NCBI GenBank assembly: GCA_963965975.1
Contig: OZ014412.1
Location: 12,104,849 to 12,168,848 of the forward strand
Length of the DNA stretch: 64,000 bases
Source: Xestospongia bergquistia
Lineage: Eukaryota; Porifera; Demospongiae; Haplosclerida; Petrosiidae
Direction: 5' to 3'
The notes under the pieces were generated by a model. It had not been told where the DNA came from. It made no database searches and saw only the letters and a program-made list of their open reading frames with translations. Made by a program: the position numbers and the translations under genes. Position 1 is the stretch's first letter, and each line of letters begins with the position of its first letter. This document shows positions 1 to 13,600 of this stretch, piece by piece.

Positions 1-44
1 GGAAACCACATTACTTTCAATATAAACTATATCACTATCTTTAC

Positions 45-2097
45 CTGTCCACCTTGAAAGATAAAGAATCCTACATCACGACCGTGATGTACTTCATTAC
101 GCCTAAAAATTGGAGATGAGTAATTTTTAATCCAAACTCCAGCTAATTTGTTGTTATGAATATTATTATCTTCAAAACGTCCCTATATGGAATACAACCA
201 TCAACTGTAATCCATATATTAAAGTATTACATACCCTAGCATGATCATCAACAAAAATACCAACATTATTAGCATTGGCTATTGTACAATGACTAATGAC
301 TGGATTGGCATCTTTGCCATGAACATAAATACATGAACCACCTAAAAAGAAGTCAAAATACAATAATATTGAAATAGTAGCCTTACAAAATGAAGTATTA
401 GTAAAATAACAATTGTGTAGAATGGGTTGTGCTCCCTCAGGTATATTAACACAGTACTGTCTAAGATTGGGCATGTCATCTGGAGCATCAAACTAAAGCA
501 AAATAAAGAGAAAAAGAGAAAGGCATGACATATAATATACTTATTTGGGAGTTTATTTAAATATTAAACTGTTTATATTCAATTATCCATTCAGCATGTC
601 ACATTTGTCATCAATTTAGAGTATGGAATTTATCATATTATCTGCATACATACCTTGATCTCCATATTAGATATTGTAACATTCTTAAGTTGGAGAGCAG
701 TTTCTATTACTGTATGTGATACACTAACTAATAGAACACGTTCTGGACTAGATCCAATTAATGAAACTGGTTTGTTTAAAAGTATAGATTCAGTATAGAC
801 ACCAGGATGAATCAATATTCTCTCATTATCTGTTGCATTCTCAATAGCTTCCAGTATAGTTAAATAATACTATAGGAAGAAGAAGGTAAATATTATGTTA
901 GTAATGTGCGTGTGTATGTGCATGCGAATCTACATACATTATTAGTGCGTGTGTGTGTGTGTAGTAGAGTCTTCAATTATTATAGTGGTCAGGTCCTTAT
1001 ACATATAAATAGTGATTTAATAATAACATTTACTACAAGCAGCTGACCTTGACACCAGGTGCCTCTGTTCTAAGAGGATGTGTACTGGGTAATGATGCTA
1101 GTCTTGGGAACACATGAGAACAGCCATACTAAAAAAATCATTACAACTTCAATTAATGATCTATTTTTATAGTGTGACCTTCTCTATGGTAACATGGTAT
1201 ATTTGCAGGTGCATTGAAGTAGATATATTACATGATTCATTTCTATAATATGTATAGCCACAACAAGAAACCAGTTATATTAATATTCATAATATAAATT
1301 AGTTATCACAAACACCCTAGAAGGACCTGTTGTATAATAATAATTATACAAAAATCTATTTTATCCAGTTATAAAGCAAAACAAATGGAGACAGACTGCC
1401 TTGAGCAAACTAATAGAATATGTATGTGTTCCTTGTTTATTTCTTAGGCCATAACTATTGATTGTATATAGTTTGGTATGATGTAGGTGGACCTATCAAC
1501 AAATTTGTTCTGAAGGGAACTGATTAAGTTGGCGACAGTTAGTGGCATACACAGAAGTCACATAAATAAATACATTCATATATTAATTGTGATTTAATTT
1601 AGTACTACAGTTAATATAAGTTTAAACAGTCTCAGGTAACACCCTTGAAATTGATATATGCTTTGTACAATAGTAGCTAATGTATACAAGCTCTCATTAC
1701 TTGAAAGAAGGGAATGTATGCATACTATTTTAATATGTAATAAAATTTTAATTTCCATTTATTATTACAGCACATTCCTTGTATTAACTTGAGCGTACAC
1801 TATCCCACAACACACTACAAACATGTACATGTACTTGTACATGTACATGTACAAGTACATGTACAACATTCTTTGGTTTCTAATATACTATGGCATCATC
1901 AATTTTCATTATAAGACAGAATGCACATATAATATATACAGTACAAGTTTACCATAATTGAGAATTGAGATTTCCAAGATAGACCCTCTATTGATGAAGA
2001 ATGTCCTTCTATTGAAGGTGGAACAAATGCATGATCCATTTCAAATACTCTATGAAATAGATCTTTCCTATAATGAAAGAAAAGTTGTAATAGCAAA

Positions 2098-2142
<45 letters not shown>

Positions 2143-5100
2143 TTTCTTTCCATCCTGCAACAAACAAAAAAAGAGCACTAAATTACAGAATCCTCACTGT
2201 ATTTTTACAGAGACAACAAACAGCTATTGAATTATTCATAACATGTAAATCTTTTCAACAAAAAAACATTTATGCAAAATAATATTTGTCTTGCATATTG
2301 ATTTTACAAGCTTTCTCTCTTGATAATATGCTTGCTAATAACATAATACAAAAAAGGCTATAGCTATCTGTGTACAACTGGTGGCTTTGAGTCATGGCTA
2401 CTTTAAGTGCTTTACCATAGTAACATACTGTAACCCTGGCCAAGCATCAATAAACAAACTACTGATGTCCTAATAGTTTACCATAATTTTTCCATTGAAG
2501 AAACTTGACTGAATCTTCGGCAAACTCTGCTAACATTACACAAATCTCTTTCCCTTAGAAATGAGAATATATGTTGTAACACTTCACTGGGTAGTCTCTC
2601 TTGAAAATAAGGTGTGTCTAAAATAAAGAGAACAACCTTCATTAGTTATTCCAATCTACATGTAATAGTTAGTGCACCACTTTTTGGCAAAGAGGTTTAT
2701 TTAACCCACTCTAACAATGGCACTTTTATACTGTGCCTATCATGTACAATATCCTTTTTATTGCAGCCAATCAGGTGCAGTCAGTTGATACAGCCAACAA
2801 CTACCCCAGAGAGAACAACACATGAATAACAGTTGTGGTCTAGAAACTACTCTACCATGAACAATATTCATATTACAATACACCTTAAGGCAGCAGATGA
2901 GTTGTGTAATGTTATCCACATTATGATGTGGTTCATTTATCTTATCTCTGTTAATGACTCATCTTTCTTAATATGTTATAAGGCACATATGACCACAGGA
3001 TGTTTGTACTAAGATCAAACACGTTAACTTGTAATTCTAGAAAGTATTATTATTCAATATAAAGAACATCAGCTTAATTATATGTATTCTCTTCTGGAAT
3101 TTTACCACAAATCATATCGTATTAATATGCAATTTAAACTAATCAACTACTAGATATGTGAGTACTATAAGCCACAATGCCATATGCTATTACATCAATG
3201 CTAGAAACCCTTGTTATTGCAATTACCAGTACACTTGTTCATACACATACAAATTAACAAACAGACACAAACACACCTGTACATACAAACTACCACATAC
3301 AAGGTTGCTGAGATTAATAAACCTAACAATTATACTATATCACCAATAAAGGATATTCATAGAAAATCACTAGACAGTAGAAATATATTCATGACAGTCA
3401 TGATAATAGAATTCATAGTGGTTTATTGAAGTATAGTAACCTTCATTAGTGAAGACCTCCTCTTTTCCATCATGTCCCCATATAAAGTGTGTGAGTTTTG
3501 GCATAGTAGTTGATTTAACAACATGGTGATGAAATATATCTCCAATCAAAAACATAGCCAGACACACACCCATTTACTCAATGGTTACTCAAACTCTACT
3601 AGTAGCTATCTATTATTTTGATTTTGCATAGTAATACCTGCCTTCATTCTGCCTTAAGACTTTAAGTAAGACATGCATATAACTAAATGCACTATATATT
3701 ATATGTGTTAGTATTGGACCTTTTATTATGTTACGACAAAACTAATGTGAACATCTATAAGTGAGCTATGAGTTTACGCATAATAGATAACTATTGTGTT
3801 TCATAAACTTTCTCTTGGCAAAGGCTCTGATTGTATTGAGAATATTGGAAGACTATAGCAGCTAAAGTAATGTAAACAAATACATAAAATGGTATGACTA
3901 TATCGATAGTAAACCATTATGTGGTCTGTTTAATACTCTTATGTGAAATATATCTTTACTCAACGATGCACTAATAACTAATTCAAACATATCCCATTAT
4001 ATACATGTACTACAACAGAATAATTACAAATACATGTACATACAATAACATATAAAGTAATAATGAATGGCAAATTGTTACAGAGAAGACTTCTACATTG
4101 AAACATTCTAACAATAAACAAAATACCTATCTATTATTCATTACAAGTAATTCATAACAAATGTGGTATATACAAATACAATAGGGTATTCTTCATAAAG
4201 AAACATCAATGAATACAGTTTTAATTTAAAAGCCAGAAAGCTCCCACTCACCCAATCATATCCCACACAACATGAATTCCCTCAAAGGGCTGGCTACCTA
4301 CACAAAAAGACCTGCCCTTCACCTACTATCCTTAATGGATATTACTAGCTTTTCCCATACTCTATGGATGAGATTGGTCTTCAAAAAGGTCACAAATGAT
4401 AATAACTATCTATCTATTAAACATATTACTACACAAAGTGACCTCAACTTGTATTCTTACAATACTCATGAGACACTTACAAACATTGTCTTGTGAATTA
4501 ATGTCCGGTCTTCTTTTACGACGTGGCATCTGTAATATATAGATACAAAATATTATTATTACTATAAACTGATCATATAATATCCTATTGTGTGTAATAT
4601 ACCATACTTTAATTGATACAATAAACTGACATAATGGTTTTGCCTTAGTTCAAGAAGGAGGGCTCTTGGTTCAAGGATTACTCATTCAAATTTGAAGTGT
4701 TAAGCAACCACAAATCAATGTAACAAACAGTTGCAGATGTGGTCTTAAACAAGTCTTTGGATTCCCAAGAAGACAGAGGCTGGGTGCAGAAAACCACCTC
4801 AAAACAACCTGATGTCTATATTATCCCTTTCTATAGTAACCTCAGAAATTATAGCAGGTTATTTTGTTGTCAAAAACTGGAGTTAAGAAGCCTCATACCA
4901 AGTACTAGTCAAAGTCATGTCTACTACATTTACTGTGTACAAATCTCTATAGATTGTTGCATATTGACAATCATCTAGAAGTCATATCATGGATAGTATC
5001 AAATTACTGTCCATGTTTTAATTTTGGCCAAGGATTAATCAAAAATTTGCAGATAAAGGGTTATATTTTAGTACACAAAACTTACAACAGCCAAGCTTTT

Positions 5101-5821
5101 TACTAAACAATGCTACAATGAAATTCTGTGGCAAGATTTGAGGCAAACAAATCAATTAAAAAATCGTTAAACAATACCATAATACTAGAAAAGTGATAAC
5201 AATTATAGTACTAATATCCTAATGAGGTCAATTTTGTCATTAACTACCTCAAACTGTACATGTATATGTGCATGTACATGTACACATATAGCATGTACAT
5301 ATACATGTGAACATGTAGCAAGTACATTGTCATTATACATACATGTACATAGTCATAGTACTGAATTAGTACTACAGTTTGTAGTACTTGACCATTAATT
5401 ATCTTATAGGTAGTTATTTATTCCAAGCAATAGTATAATGCTCACTGATCTTCTTATCACTAACTAAACCAGTTTTTAAAACCAGATTTGGTAGGTAATA
5501 TGAGATGACACATGTGTGGTAACATCATCTATTAAGATGGTATCAACTAATCCATTCAATACATGCAGTTAGTGGTTAAGGGTTAGTCTTTAGGTTAGAA
5601 GCTAACAAAAAGGCTGAATTGAAGAGAGAAGACTAAGCAATAAATCAAGCTAAAGGATGTGGTGTGAGTGTTCTGTATGTTCAATATCAACCCACCTCAA
5701 ACTGGCAGGATATGACAGTTAGAAAATAATGAAACTTAATAACAATTTTAATAGAACTTACCAGGTCAACATGAACTCTCTGTCTTGTGCGTTTTATACC
5801 TGCTTTCATAGGAGCCTCCAT
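45..5821 (-). CDS. FBXO11: F-box only protein 11-like, 5' part of gene (runs off left edge)
   Basis: Substrate receptor of an SCF (Skp1-Cullin-F-box) ubiquitin ligase. Coding exons, high to low: 5821-5762, 4529-4481, 2617-2482, 2067-1953, 1128-1048, 869-654, 492-387, 341-235, 182-45; all junctions keep phase and give 336 residues. A short basic N-terminus ([23 protein letters not shown]) is followed by an F-box at about residues 44-84 ([13 protein letters not shown], then [13 protein letters not shown] and a conserved Trp). Right-handed beta-helix (PbH1) repeats follow: [47 protein letters not shown]. The last phrases match my memory of vertebrate FBXO11 closely. The rest of the beta-helix and the expected C-terminal UBR zinc finger lie outside the window. 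The ATG is the first in an exon whose acceptor at 5829 implies an upstream non-coding exon. Head-to-head with the 6714 gene. Confidence 0.9.
1822..1865. repeat. TGTACA palindromic tandem array
   Basis: Overlapping ACATGTAC/TTGTAC units, self-complementary. A looser copy lies at about 5249-5346. Related TACATGTA words are scattered through many introns. Confidence 0.8.
2100..2137. repeat. (TC)n microsatellite in FBXO11 intron
   Basis: About 19 uninterrupted TC units, 33 bp upstream (in gene sense) of the exon at 2067-1953, reading GA in the transcript. Confidence 0.95.
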
Positions 5822-6422
5822 ATCCAGTCTAATTAAGAAACAAACTACATAAACATACTAGTGCCCCCGCAATTAAAACCCTATGCCAAATAGGAAATTA
5901 ATAAAACACTAAACTGCTTTATTCTTAGGTCCTAAATGCACACTAATTTTCATTCATGTTGGCTAACAGTAGACATCATGCCTACACTATAAACCTTCAT
6001 ACAATCATTATCCATCTCTGAAATTTGAAAATGCCCTAAATGTTTATATAAACAATGGCAACACCTATCTATTGAACTGTATAGCTGTCAAAAAATCACA
6101 CTGAAAATGTGACTTAACTTGAGGTCAACACAACATTGTCAACACATTTTCACCTTTCATTTTGCAAAAGTTAGACATCTTTGTCAGTAGCCACCTAACA
6201 TTCTAGACAGTTTTGTATCAATCATTGATACCATGGTTGGTTCATCATCTTATTATTATTATTTTATACAATGTTACTATTCTAGAAAAAGTTACAATAA
6301 GAAAAGACATCGTATATCGCAATATAAATAATGAAAAGAGAATGATGGCTTAAAGTTATACCATCATCAGACCGCTTCTTTATAAATATAGCAAGAAACT
6401 TTTATTATTAATACAACTACTC

Positions 6423-6713
6423 ACCAACAAATGTTTCAATTGATGGAATGTCTTGTTCGTGCCTCGTCTCCTTTTCTCCCTCTCCCTTCTCGGTGTGTGT
6501 GTGTACAAAGCCTCGGGCGTTATGGGCGTTATAATAAAGTGTTTTTAGCTGGCTTCAGTCAATCAGTTTAAGAATGGCCCTCCTCAATGTTTAAGTAGAC
6601 ACTTTGCGGTTTCCTTGACCTTCTTTCATACTCGAGACTGTGAATATAGTTTAATCTTGCACGCTTTAAATTCGAAATTCCCGCATCCTAACGACTAAAC
6701 AGTTGATTGGTTC
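6423..6713. promoter_or_regulatory. Divergent promoter region between FBXO11 and the 159-aa gene
   Basis: On the minus strand a GTGAGT donor at 6424-6419 would end a non-coding first exon of FBXO11 and splice to the acceptor just before 5828. On the plus strand the 159-residue gene starts at 6714. The stretch is GC-richer than its surroundings, has a short TG run and two copies of GGGCGTT (6515-6521 and 6524-6530). I see no TATA box I would defend. The shared promoter is inferred from the divergent layout. Confidence 0.5.
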
Positions 6714-7543
6714 ATGTCTAAAGGTTGCCATGGTGGCAAACACACCTCCAACACTGCTATGGAGAAGTTGACACAGCAGAATCTAGACAAACGTTCTCAA
6801 TTCTTGCGACAGAATCCACGATTTATTAATGAACCAATATGCAGTGTCAATTTTACTATAGATGGTGGAGCAACAGTGGCTGAATGTATGAAATGGTACA
6901 ATCATGACAGCAGAAGTCAACCAGCTAAGATTTTCAAGTGGTATGCAAATTGATTGTCATAATATCTATGATATAATATATAAGTCTTATATACACAAAT
7001 GTGGTACTATATAAATATGCAATTTAATGTTTTGCTGGGTGTCAACTAAATTCTTAAACAATCTTTCTACAATTAAACTGCTTGTTTACTGTAGCTCTGC
7101 AATGTCATTGTCTTCGTCTTCAAGACAGGACTATCAACAACCATCAAAAATTGTAAAGCACTTCCACAAAGCTCCTAAAACTATTATTCAAAGTTTATTA
7201 GGTATATCCCACTTATTTCAATGCAACCATTTTGTTGTATATATAATATATTTTCATTCAGTACTAACTAATCTATCAGTCTCATTCTCACTGATCCTTC
7301 CAGTCTAGTGAAAATAATTTTATTATTATTATTATTATTGTATATAGAACCTGACCTGGAAAGAAGTAAAAGTGCAAAAAAAGAATATATTTCATTCAAG
7401 CACCAATACAATTGTCGTAGTGATCCAAATGAACCAATCAAAGGAAAGGTTAGTATTATTATGTATACAGAAAATATTCATTATACATGATATTATAGCT
7501 TCACGGCAGTTTTGTTTGGGAACTGAAAAAAAATAATCTTTGA
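6714..7543 (+). CDS. Unidentified 159-residue protein, possibly ciliary
   Basis: Four exons (6714-6940, 7095-7201, 7348-7448, 7499-7543) join in phase to 159 residues ending in TGA. I do not recognise the family. Visible features: a basic, Gln-rich N-terminus; an NPRFINEPICSVNF segment; VNFTIDGGATVAECMKWYN; a Ser run (LSSSSRQD); a conserved-looking C-terminal part (EYISFKHQYNCRSDPNEPIKGK, shown here only as positions about 122-145); and a final HGSFVWELKKNNL. There is no signal peptide, membrane segment or long coiled coil. Small basic or aromatic proteins of this kind are common among axonemal microtubule-binding proteins, and an X-box-like motif overlaps the start, so a ciliary role is a guess. 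Convergent with the next gene, which ends 82 bp downstream. Confidence 0.7.
6724..6737 (-). promoter_or_regulatory. Degenerate RFX X-box-like motif at start of the 159-aa gene
   Basis: Plus-strand GTTGCCATGGTGGC. Read on the minus strand it is GCCACC-AT-GGCAAC, which fits RYYNYY-N(1-3)-RRNRAC. It begins 10 bp after the A of the start codon and lies in coding sequence, so it may be coincidence. Confidence 0.3.
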
Positions 7544-7624
7544 TATTGATAAAGGCACTGTGATTATTACATCTAATAATATAATGTTGTTACTCTTAGT
7601 CAGTTCAGTACTTTTGATTTCTTT

Positions 7625-10600
7625 TTACACATCAGTTTCCAATCCATTTTCAACTTCACAAATAAATGGCATTGCCTTATCCAAATCATTATGTTCCTCT
7701 CCAGTGTTGTCATCATTTTCTGATTTGATACTTGTCTTTGTTTCATAATCATTTGAAAAGTTGTTGGTTTCTTCTACTATGGGATAAATAGGTAGGCTCA
7801 GTGTCTGTGATGTCCAGCTTAATTCAGAAAGCTTTTTGTGAAGAAACCCTTTCTCTTTATAATCAAGGGGTGAGATTGGTGGCTCAATGCTGTGATTGGA
7901 GTCATGAGGAGACATTATATCTGGAAAGGCAAAATGTTGATTATTGTGTAATGATAATGGTGGAGCACTAATTGGTAGGGTAACAGTTGAGACTGATGTC
8001 TTATTAAGAGGGTCAAGAACAGAGTCTTCCATGAAAGATGTCACAAACGATGGCCTCCTATGTTCAGGTCTCTTTTTTGCTTCTAATGGTGACTTTGGAA
8101 TTGATGAGACACTAGTAGTAGATGATAGGACACCAGTATCTAATTCAGGACTGGTTGAAAGTATATACTTGTTACCCTGTAATGCAACAATATCTAATTC
8201 TTTAGGTGACAATTGTAAATATGAGGTATTATCAAGTGATGCCTCTTGTTCTATTTTCTTCCATTGCCTAATACGCTGTTCTATAATCTGTGAACTTAGA
8301 TTCCCACTTCTTTGAATTCTTCTTCTAGGTTTGGTGAGCATGGAGGTGTCATCACCTGGGGATATAATGCCATGATAACTATTGACACGCTGTAACAAAG
8401 TCCTCCGCCGAACTTCAATATTATCATTTAAACTCAAGATTGACAATCTTTTACCAGGTCTCCAAACATCATGCTCTTTTCCCTCATGTAACATCAACGA
8501 GGAGCTACGATTGCCTATCCTTTTCTGAAAGGCTGGAATGTTGATGTCTAGTTCAGAGTATTCTTTGAAGACACTGTCATCTTGGGATAATGTTGCATTT
8601 GTTTCTGACTGCTTTTCATCACAATACACTGAAGAGGATAAGTCATCATCAAAAGATCTTTTTTTCTCAGTAGGCATTTTTATATCATGGTATCCAATAT
8701 TTTTGTCTTTCCTAAATTTATTGAAAAAATTGGTTTCATTTTTGGCATGATGCTTTAGTCTAATTTGTTAGTCTTTAAAGTAAATAATTAACTATTATAT
8801 ACTCACTTATGTTGCTTAATGAGGCTTTTGAAGAAAGATGTAGCTCTAGGAACAAAGAGAGAGTGTCGGAGCAAAAGGGCAACCCAAGAGAGAAGTACCA
8901 ATGATACTGTCATTATCTGAAGCAACTTTAAGGAAAAACATAATAAACTATTCTTCAAAAGTAAACACATAATGTATACTAGCTCTGTACAGGAGTTCAT
9001 GAACATGTGCCACTTTGTATACTATTGAGCTCCTGATATACATAATATTAGACAATAAACTTACCAAAATATTTAGCGTAGGATTAATATTGTGTAGACT
9101 AAAATAGCTTAGCAGGTACTCTCCTGTGGAAGGGTAACACTCAAGAGAAGACTGATATTCGCACTTTGGTGAGATGTCTTGAAGAATCACACGGATCATT
9201 GCAGAAAACCCATAATAATTAGGATTAATGTAGAACAGCCATGCATACCTATAATAAAAGATAAGGAAAATAATTCATGTCTCTATATTGATTCAAATCA
9301 AATAAACTGCCATTGATTTCTACCTGAATGACAATGTAAAGATGGACAAGTATTAGTCCTAAAATACATTGTCTTTATTGTATATACATAATTATATAAT
9401 TACATAATAAACACTAACCATTTTGGCATGAGACTAGGTGGAACAAAGAAACCACCTGAAAAGCCAGCTATGGCTGATAAAACAGGTGAAATTCGATGAG
9501 CATAAGTTGGCACAGCAGTAATAACAAACATCAACAAACCAATCCAAGTATGATTAAGTGCCAAGTTAAAAATAACTGTCTCTACATATGCTATTAAATT
9601 ATATTGGGAATATGGAATTATCTAAAAATGAAGTAATCATTTCATATAACTAATACATAGTAATAAGTACTAACTAGTAAATAGGCTATTGTGGCTCCAG
9701 TTGTAACTGGTATAGCTGCTAAACTGACAAATCGAATGAAAGTCTGTAAAACTAACTCGTGTGCTTGACCAATTCCATCTGAATATTCCAATGAAAAAAT
9801 CTATAGATTGAATAGGCATTTGTTATTATAGCTATATATAATTGTAGGTATACCAATAGATCTCAACATATTATATGCATCAGCATCACAACTACTACTT
9901 ACATTCATTGCTTGAAGAAGATAGTTGTAAATGGCTGGAAACATAAATAGTCCACTAGCACAAATGAATACACCAAAACCAGTTAAAATAGATGTAGCAT
10001 TTTGTGTTTGTAAATAAACTGTCCCTATATAATTATACAGATTTCGTAACCTTATTAAGTACATAGACTTTCTAATTATTACATACCTAAAAGTAATCCA
10101 TATATAGCAAAAATACTCGGCAAGTAAAAAGTCTGTCCAATTTGAGCCCTCTTCTTTGCCCTTCCCTCAAGAGCTGCTATGTGGTTAAATAGGCCAGCTC
10201 TCTTAGATCTGAATCCCATTGCAAAGAAAGCCAAGTAGTTGAGATGCATATTTCTATTAAACTCAATAACTCACTTCTTTTTTTGTTCATGCATTTCTGA
10301 GAAACTAACATGAGCTGCTTTTACAGCATTTTTCACCTTTTGACTCTCTTGAGTTTCAGTAAAATGTTTAAGAATAGCTAAACGTGATTGTTCACTTCCT
10401 AACATATCCATAATTACATCTAAACAGGAGTAAATTCTAATTAAAGAATGGAATGAACCAATTGATGGATAGATTGATGGATGGATAAATTGGATGAAAA
10501 TATGACTTCTTTTGTGTCAGTATTGAATGACCACAACTACTTTACCAGCTGGGTTTGTAGAGTCTTGGATTTTTTTAATGGCAAGGTTAGCATTCAAATG

Positions 10601-13600
10601 AGCATTAACAAAAAACTGATAGGCATTTTCAGGGACACCATGATAAGCAATCTATAACAATATTATATCAATGTTGTTAATTTAGGATTATAAAATACCT
10701 GTCCTTGACAAAGAAGAAGAATTTGGCTGAACATATGAAATATTTCCAATCTTGGCTGATGAATGGTTAAAATTACTGTTCTGTTTGATGCTGCAATGTG
10801 GTTTAAATGATGTAATAATTCAAGAGAGGAAGCTGCATCTAGACCTTATATATCCAAAATGTAATGTCATAGTTGAACATAATTATTATGTACCTGAAGT
10901 TGGTTCATCTAAGAATATTAAACTTGGCATATTGAGCAGTTGTAGAGCAACACATAATCTCCTTTTTTGACCTCCACTGAGACCAGGTCCAACATTTGAT
11001 CCAACAGGTGTGTCTGCAAGCACAGTCAATCCAGTCTGAGTAATAATAAAAATTACAACAATATTTGTGTTCCCTGGCTCATCTATTCAATCATGCTACA
11101 ATGAACTTTAGTCAAACCTCTTTAAGAATTTGTTCAACTCTCTCTAGTTTTTCTTTCATTGAAAAATGTTTTGGAAGTCTCATTTGTGCTGCAAATGTTA
11201 AATTTTCTCTAACAGTAAGAGTTGAGTAGTAAGGTGTTGCCAACTGCAAGACGTATCCAGTGTTTGCAATATACCATCCTCTGACTTTCTCTAAGGAAGT
11301 CCCATTCACAAAAATATCTCCCTGATATGATCCAATATCATGACGTCCAGCCAGCAAGTCAAGAAATGTTGTTTTCCCACATCCTATACAAAGGAAGTTT
11401 ACATTTTAGGTTGACTACCTTTTCCTAATTACCAGATGGACCAAGAATTGCTACTAATTCTCCAGGGTTAAAATAAGCAGAAACCCCTCTAATAATTTCT
11501 TTTTCTTTTTTCTTTTTGTTACCAATAAATGGAACATTGGCTACATGCAATCTCTTATTTTGTAGTCGTTTTCTATGCTGGTACTGTTGCTGGAATTGCT
11601 GTATTGTTTGAATCATATCTGAAACAATAATGAAAGAATAATAATCATGCATTATTTCTCACAGACCTCCACTAGAAGTACTAGCTGTTACAGATTGCCC
11701 AGTTTCAACATCCATTGTGCTCCTCTTCATCATTCTCTGCCTACCAGGTAATTGCAATGTATCATCTTCATCAGTATTACCAGCTGAGATAGATAAGAGT
11801 CTCTTATACATTTGCCCACCATCAGGACTATTGGCAGCTTTCTTTAATGCTGATTTAGTTAATGTCACTGAATATCTGAAACAACATAACTTTCATTAAT
11901 AGGATGATAGAGCCTGAGATCTATAGCATTTATTAATAAATGATTTTAATGGTATTTAAACCATTATGGTGGCTAATATTATAATATAGATATATATGGC
12001 TATAACAAAATACTTAATTGAAATCAACATGTCTCAGAATTTAATACATTGTGGCATTTAACACAATTTGTTCATTAATAAATACCTCAGATTTAGACAG
12101 GCAACAGAAATGGCATTTTTCTCATCACAATATGGGAACTGTAAATAAGTGAGAAAAGAAGAATCTAAACTGACAGTAACAACTATTAGTTAATTAACAA
12201 ATTCTTCAATTTAATATAATGTATTCCACTATTGTTTAGTGTTATTTCTTACATTAGATTTCATTCCTTTATAAGGATCAGTCTCAGCGTATTCAATAAT
12301 TATTTTCTGTCTTTTTTTCAGCAATTTATAGTGGAATAGTAAAACAATCTTTATAATCACAGACACAATAGTTAGAAATATTACCAGCATTGCTGGTAAT
12401 ATTTGTGCTGAAAAAGGCCATAAAACTCCTAATTCTCCAAGTACTATTTCTTCAGGACACTGAGAATTACATCTTGGTCCAGAGCAATTGTCAGAGTACA
12501 TTATTACATCGCCATTGTATCGAACATGTAACCATTCCTCAATTGCTTGTGCTATAGTTATAGTATTTCTATGAGATGAGTTAGAAATGTCAGGAAGTAG
12601 AAGACCAAAGGATGTCCAGATATCACTGTGTACTTTGTGTCTATAGAAGAAGGAATGTCATATAAAGTCAAATTAATGAATAATGAAAATATAATATGAC
12701 TCACGTAAATTCATTGTTTTCATATGCCACATCAATTTGTTCATCTCCTAATATGGATGAAGGATTCCCCCACAAATCACTAGTTGCAAAATAAACATGT
12801 TGAAAACAAGAAGTGACAAAATAACTCAAATTTGAATTATGCCACACAGCATCTTGAAGACTTGTATTCATGGAACCACTATACTCAGAGACTATACGCA
12901 TTATTTCAATGACCCCAGTATTCACTGTAACATCAAGCAGTGATTGACTAAGTATATATAAGTCATATTGACTAAATATTGCTAGAGTAGGAATATTAGG
13001 ATAAATGGAATTGTTAGCCAGAATAAGAGGTGCTGATATGCACACAGAAGGATTTTTAATGTTATGACAGACACTATCATCCAAACTCAGTTGGACATCA
13101 TTATTGGAGAACTGTTTGTTAATTGTATTTTGAAAGTCAACGAACCATGCAGAGTCAGTTATGACAGACAAACGAGCATCTGTTGCTCTTGAATTCAATG
13201 TGTCAAGTGTCCATTGAGCATGATTTAATGAACCTACTCCTCCAGCACTAGTACCACCCAAAATGACATCACTTGCTTTGCTTAGATTGTGAAACTCAAA
13301 CAAATCTAGGATAACACTTTGATAAATAGCTGCACCACGAAATGTAAATTGATTGGCTGTTGCTTGAGGGTCAAAACTGAAATGAAAGTCAGTATTCAGT
13401 GCAAATTTGTAATTGTTGGTAGCACGTAGCCATAAATCACTGCTACAATAGGGTATTAGAACATGATTGTAATTATAAAACACTGGATTAGACACTTGAT
13501 TTTTTGATAACAAATCTCTGCCCTCTATTATCCATGCATTTCCACCTTTTGGTATATTAGCAAAACGCCAAAGAGAAGTCATAAGTCGAGAAGATGCAGT

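Noticed and set aside
1822-1865. Repeat array considered as a CRISPR-like structure
   Set aside because: Simple palindromic tandem repeat without spacers, in a eukaryotic intron.
3158-3573. Several short overlapping frames
   Set aside because: Inside FBXO11 intron 2; composition typical of AT-rich noncoding DNA, no splice partners.
7944-8315. 123-codon open frame on the plus strand
   Set aside because: Antisense shadow of the long last exon of the fusion gene; no protein-like features.
8758-8806. Alternative acceptor (AAAG before CATCATGCC) for the fusion's last exon
   Set aside because: With the upstream exon phase it gives an early stop; the ATTAG acceptor at 8760 keeps the 377-residue frame.
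12229-12501. Open frame giving the hydrolase its own stop (MKSN followed by VRNNTKQ)
   Set aside because: As the main model it ignores a good GTAAGA donor and a phase-0 acceptor that lead straight into an ABCG N-terminus. Kept only as a possible isoform.
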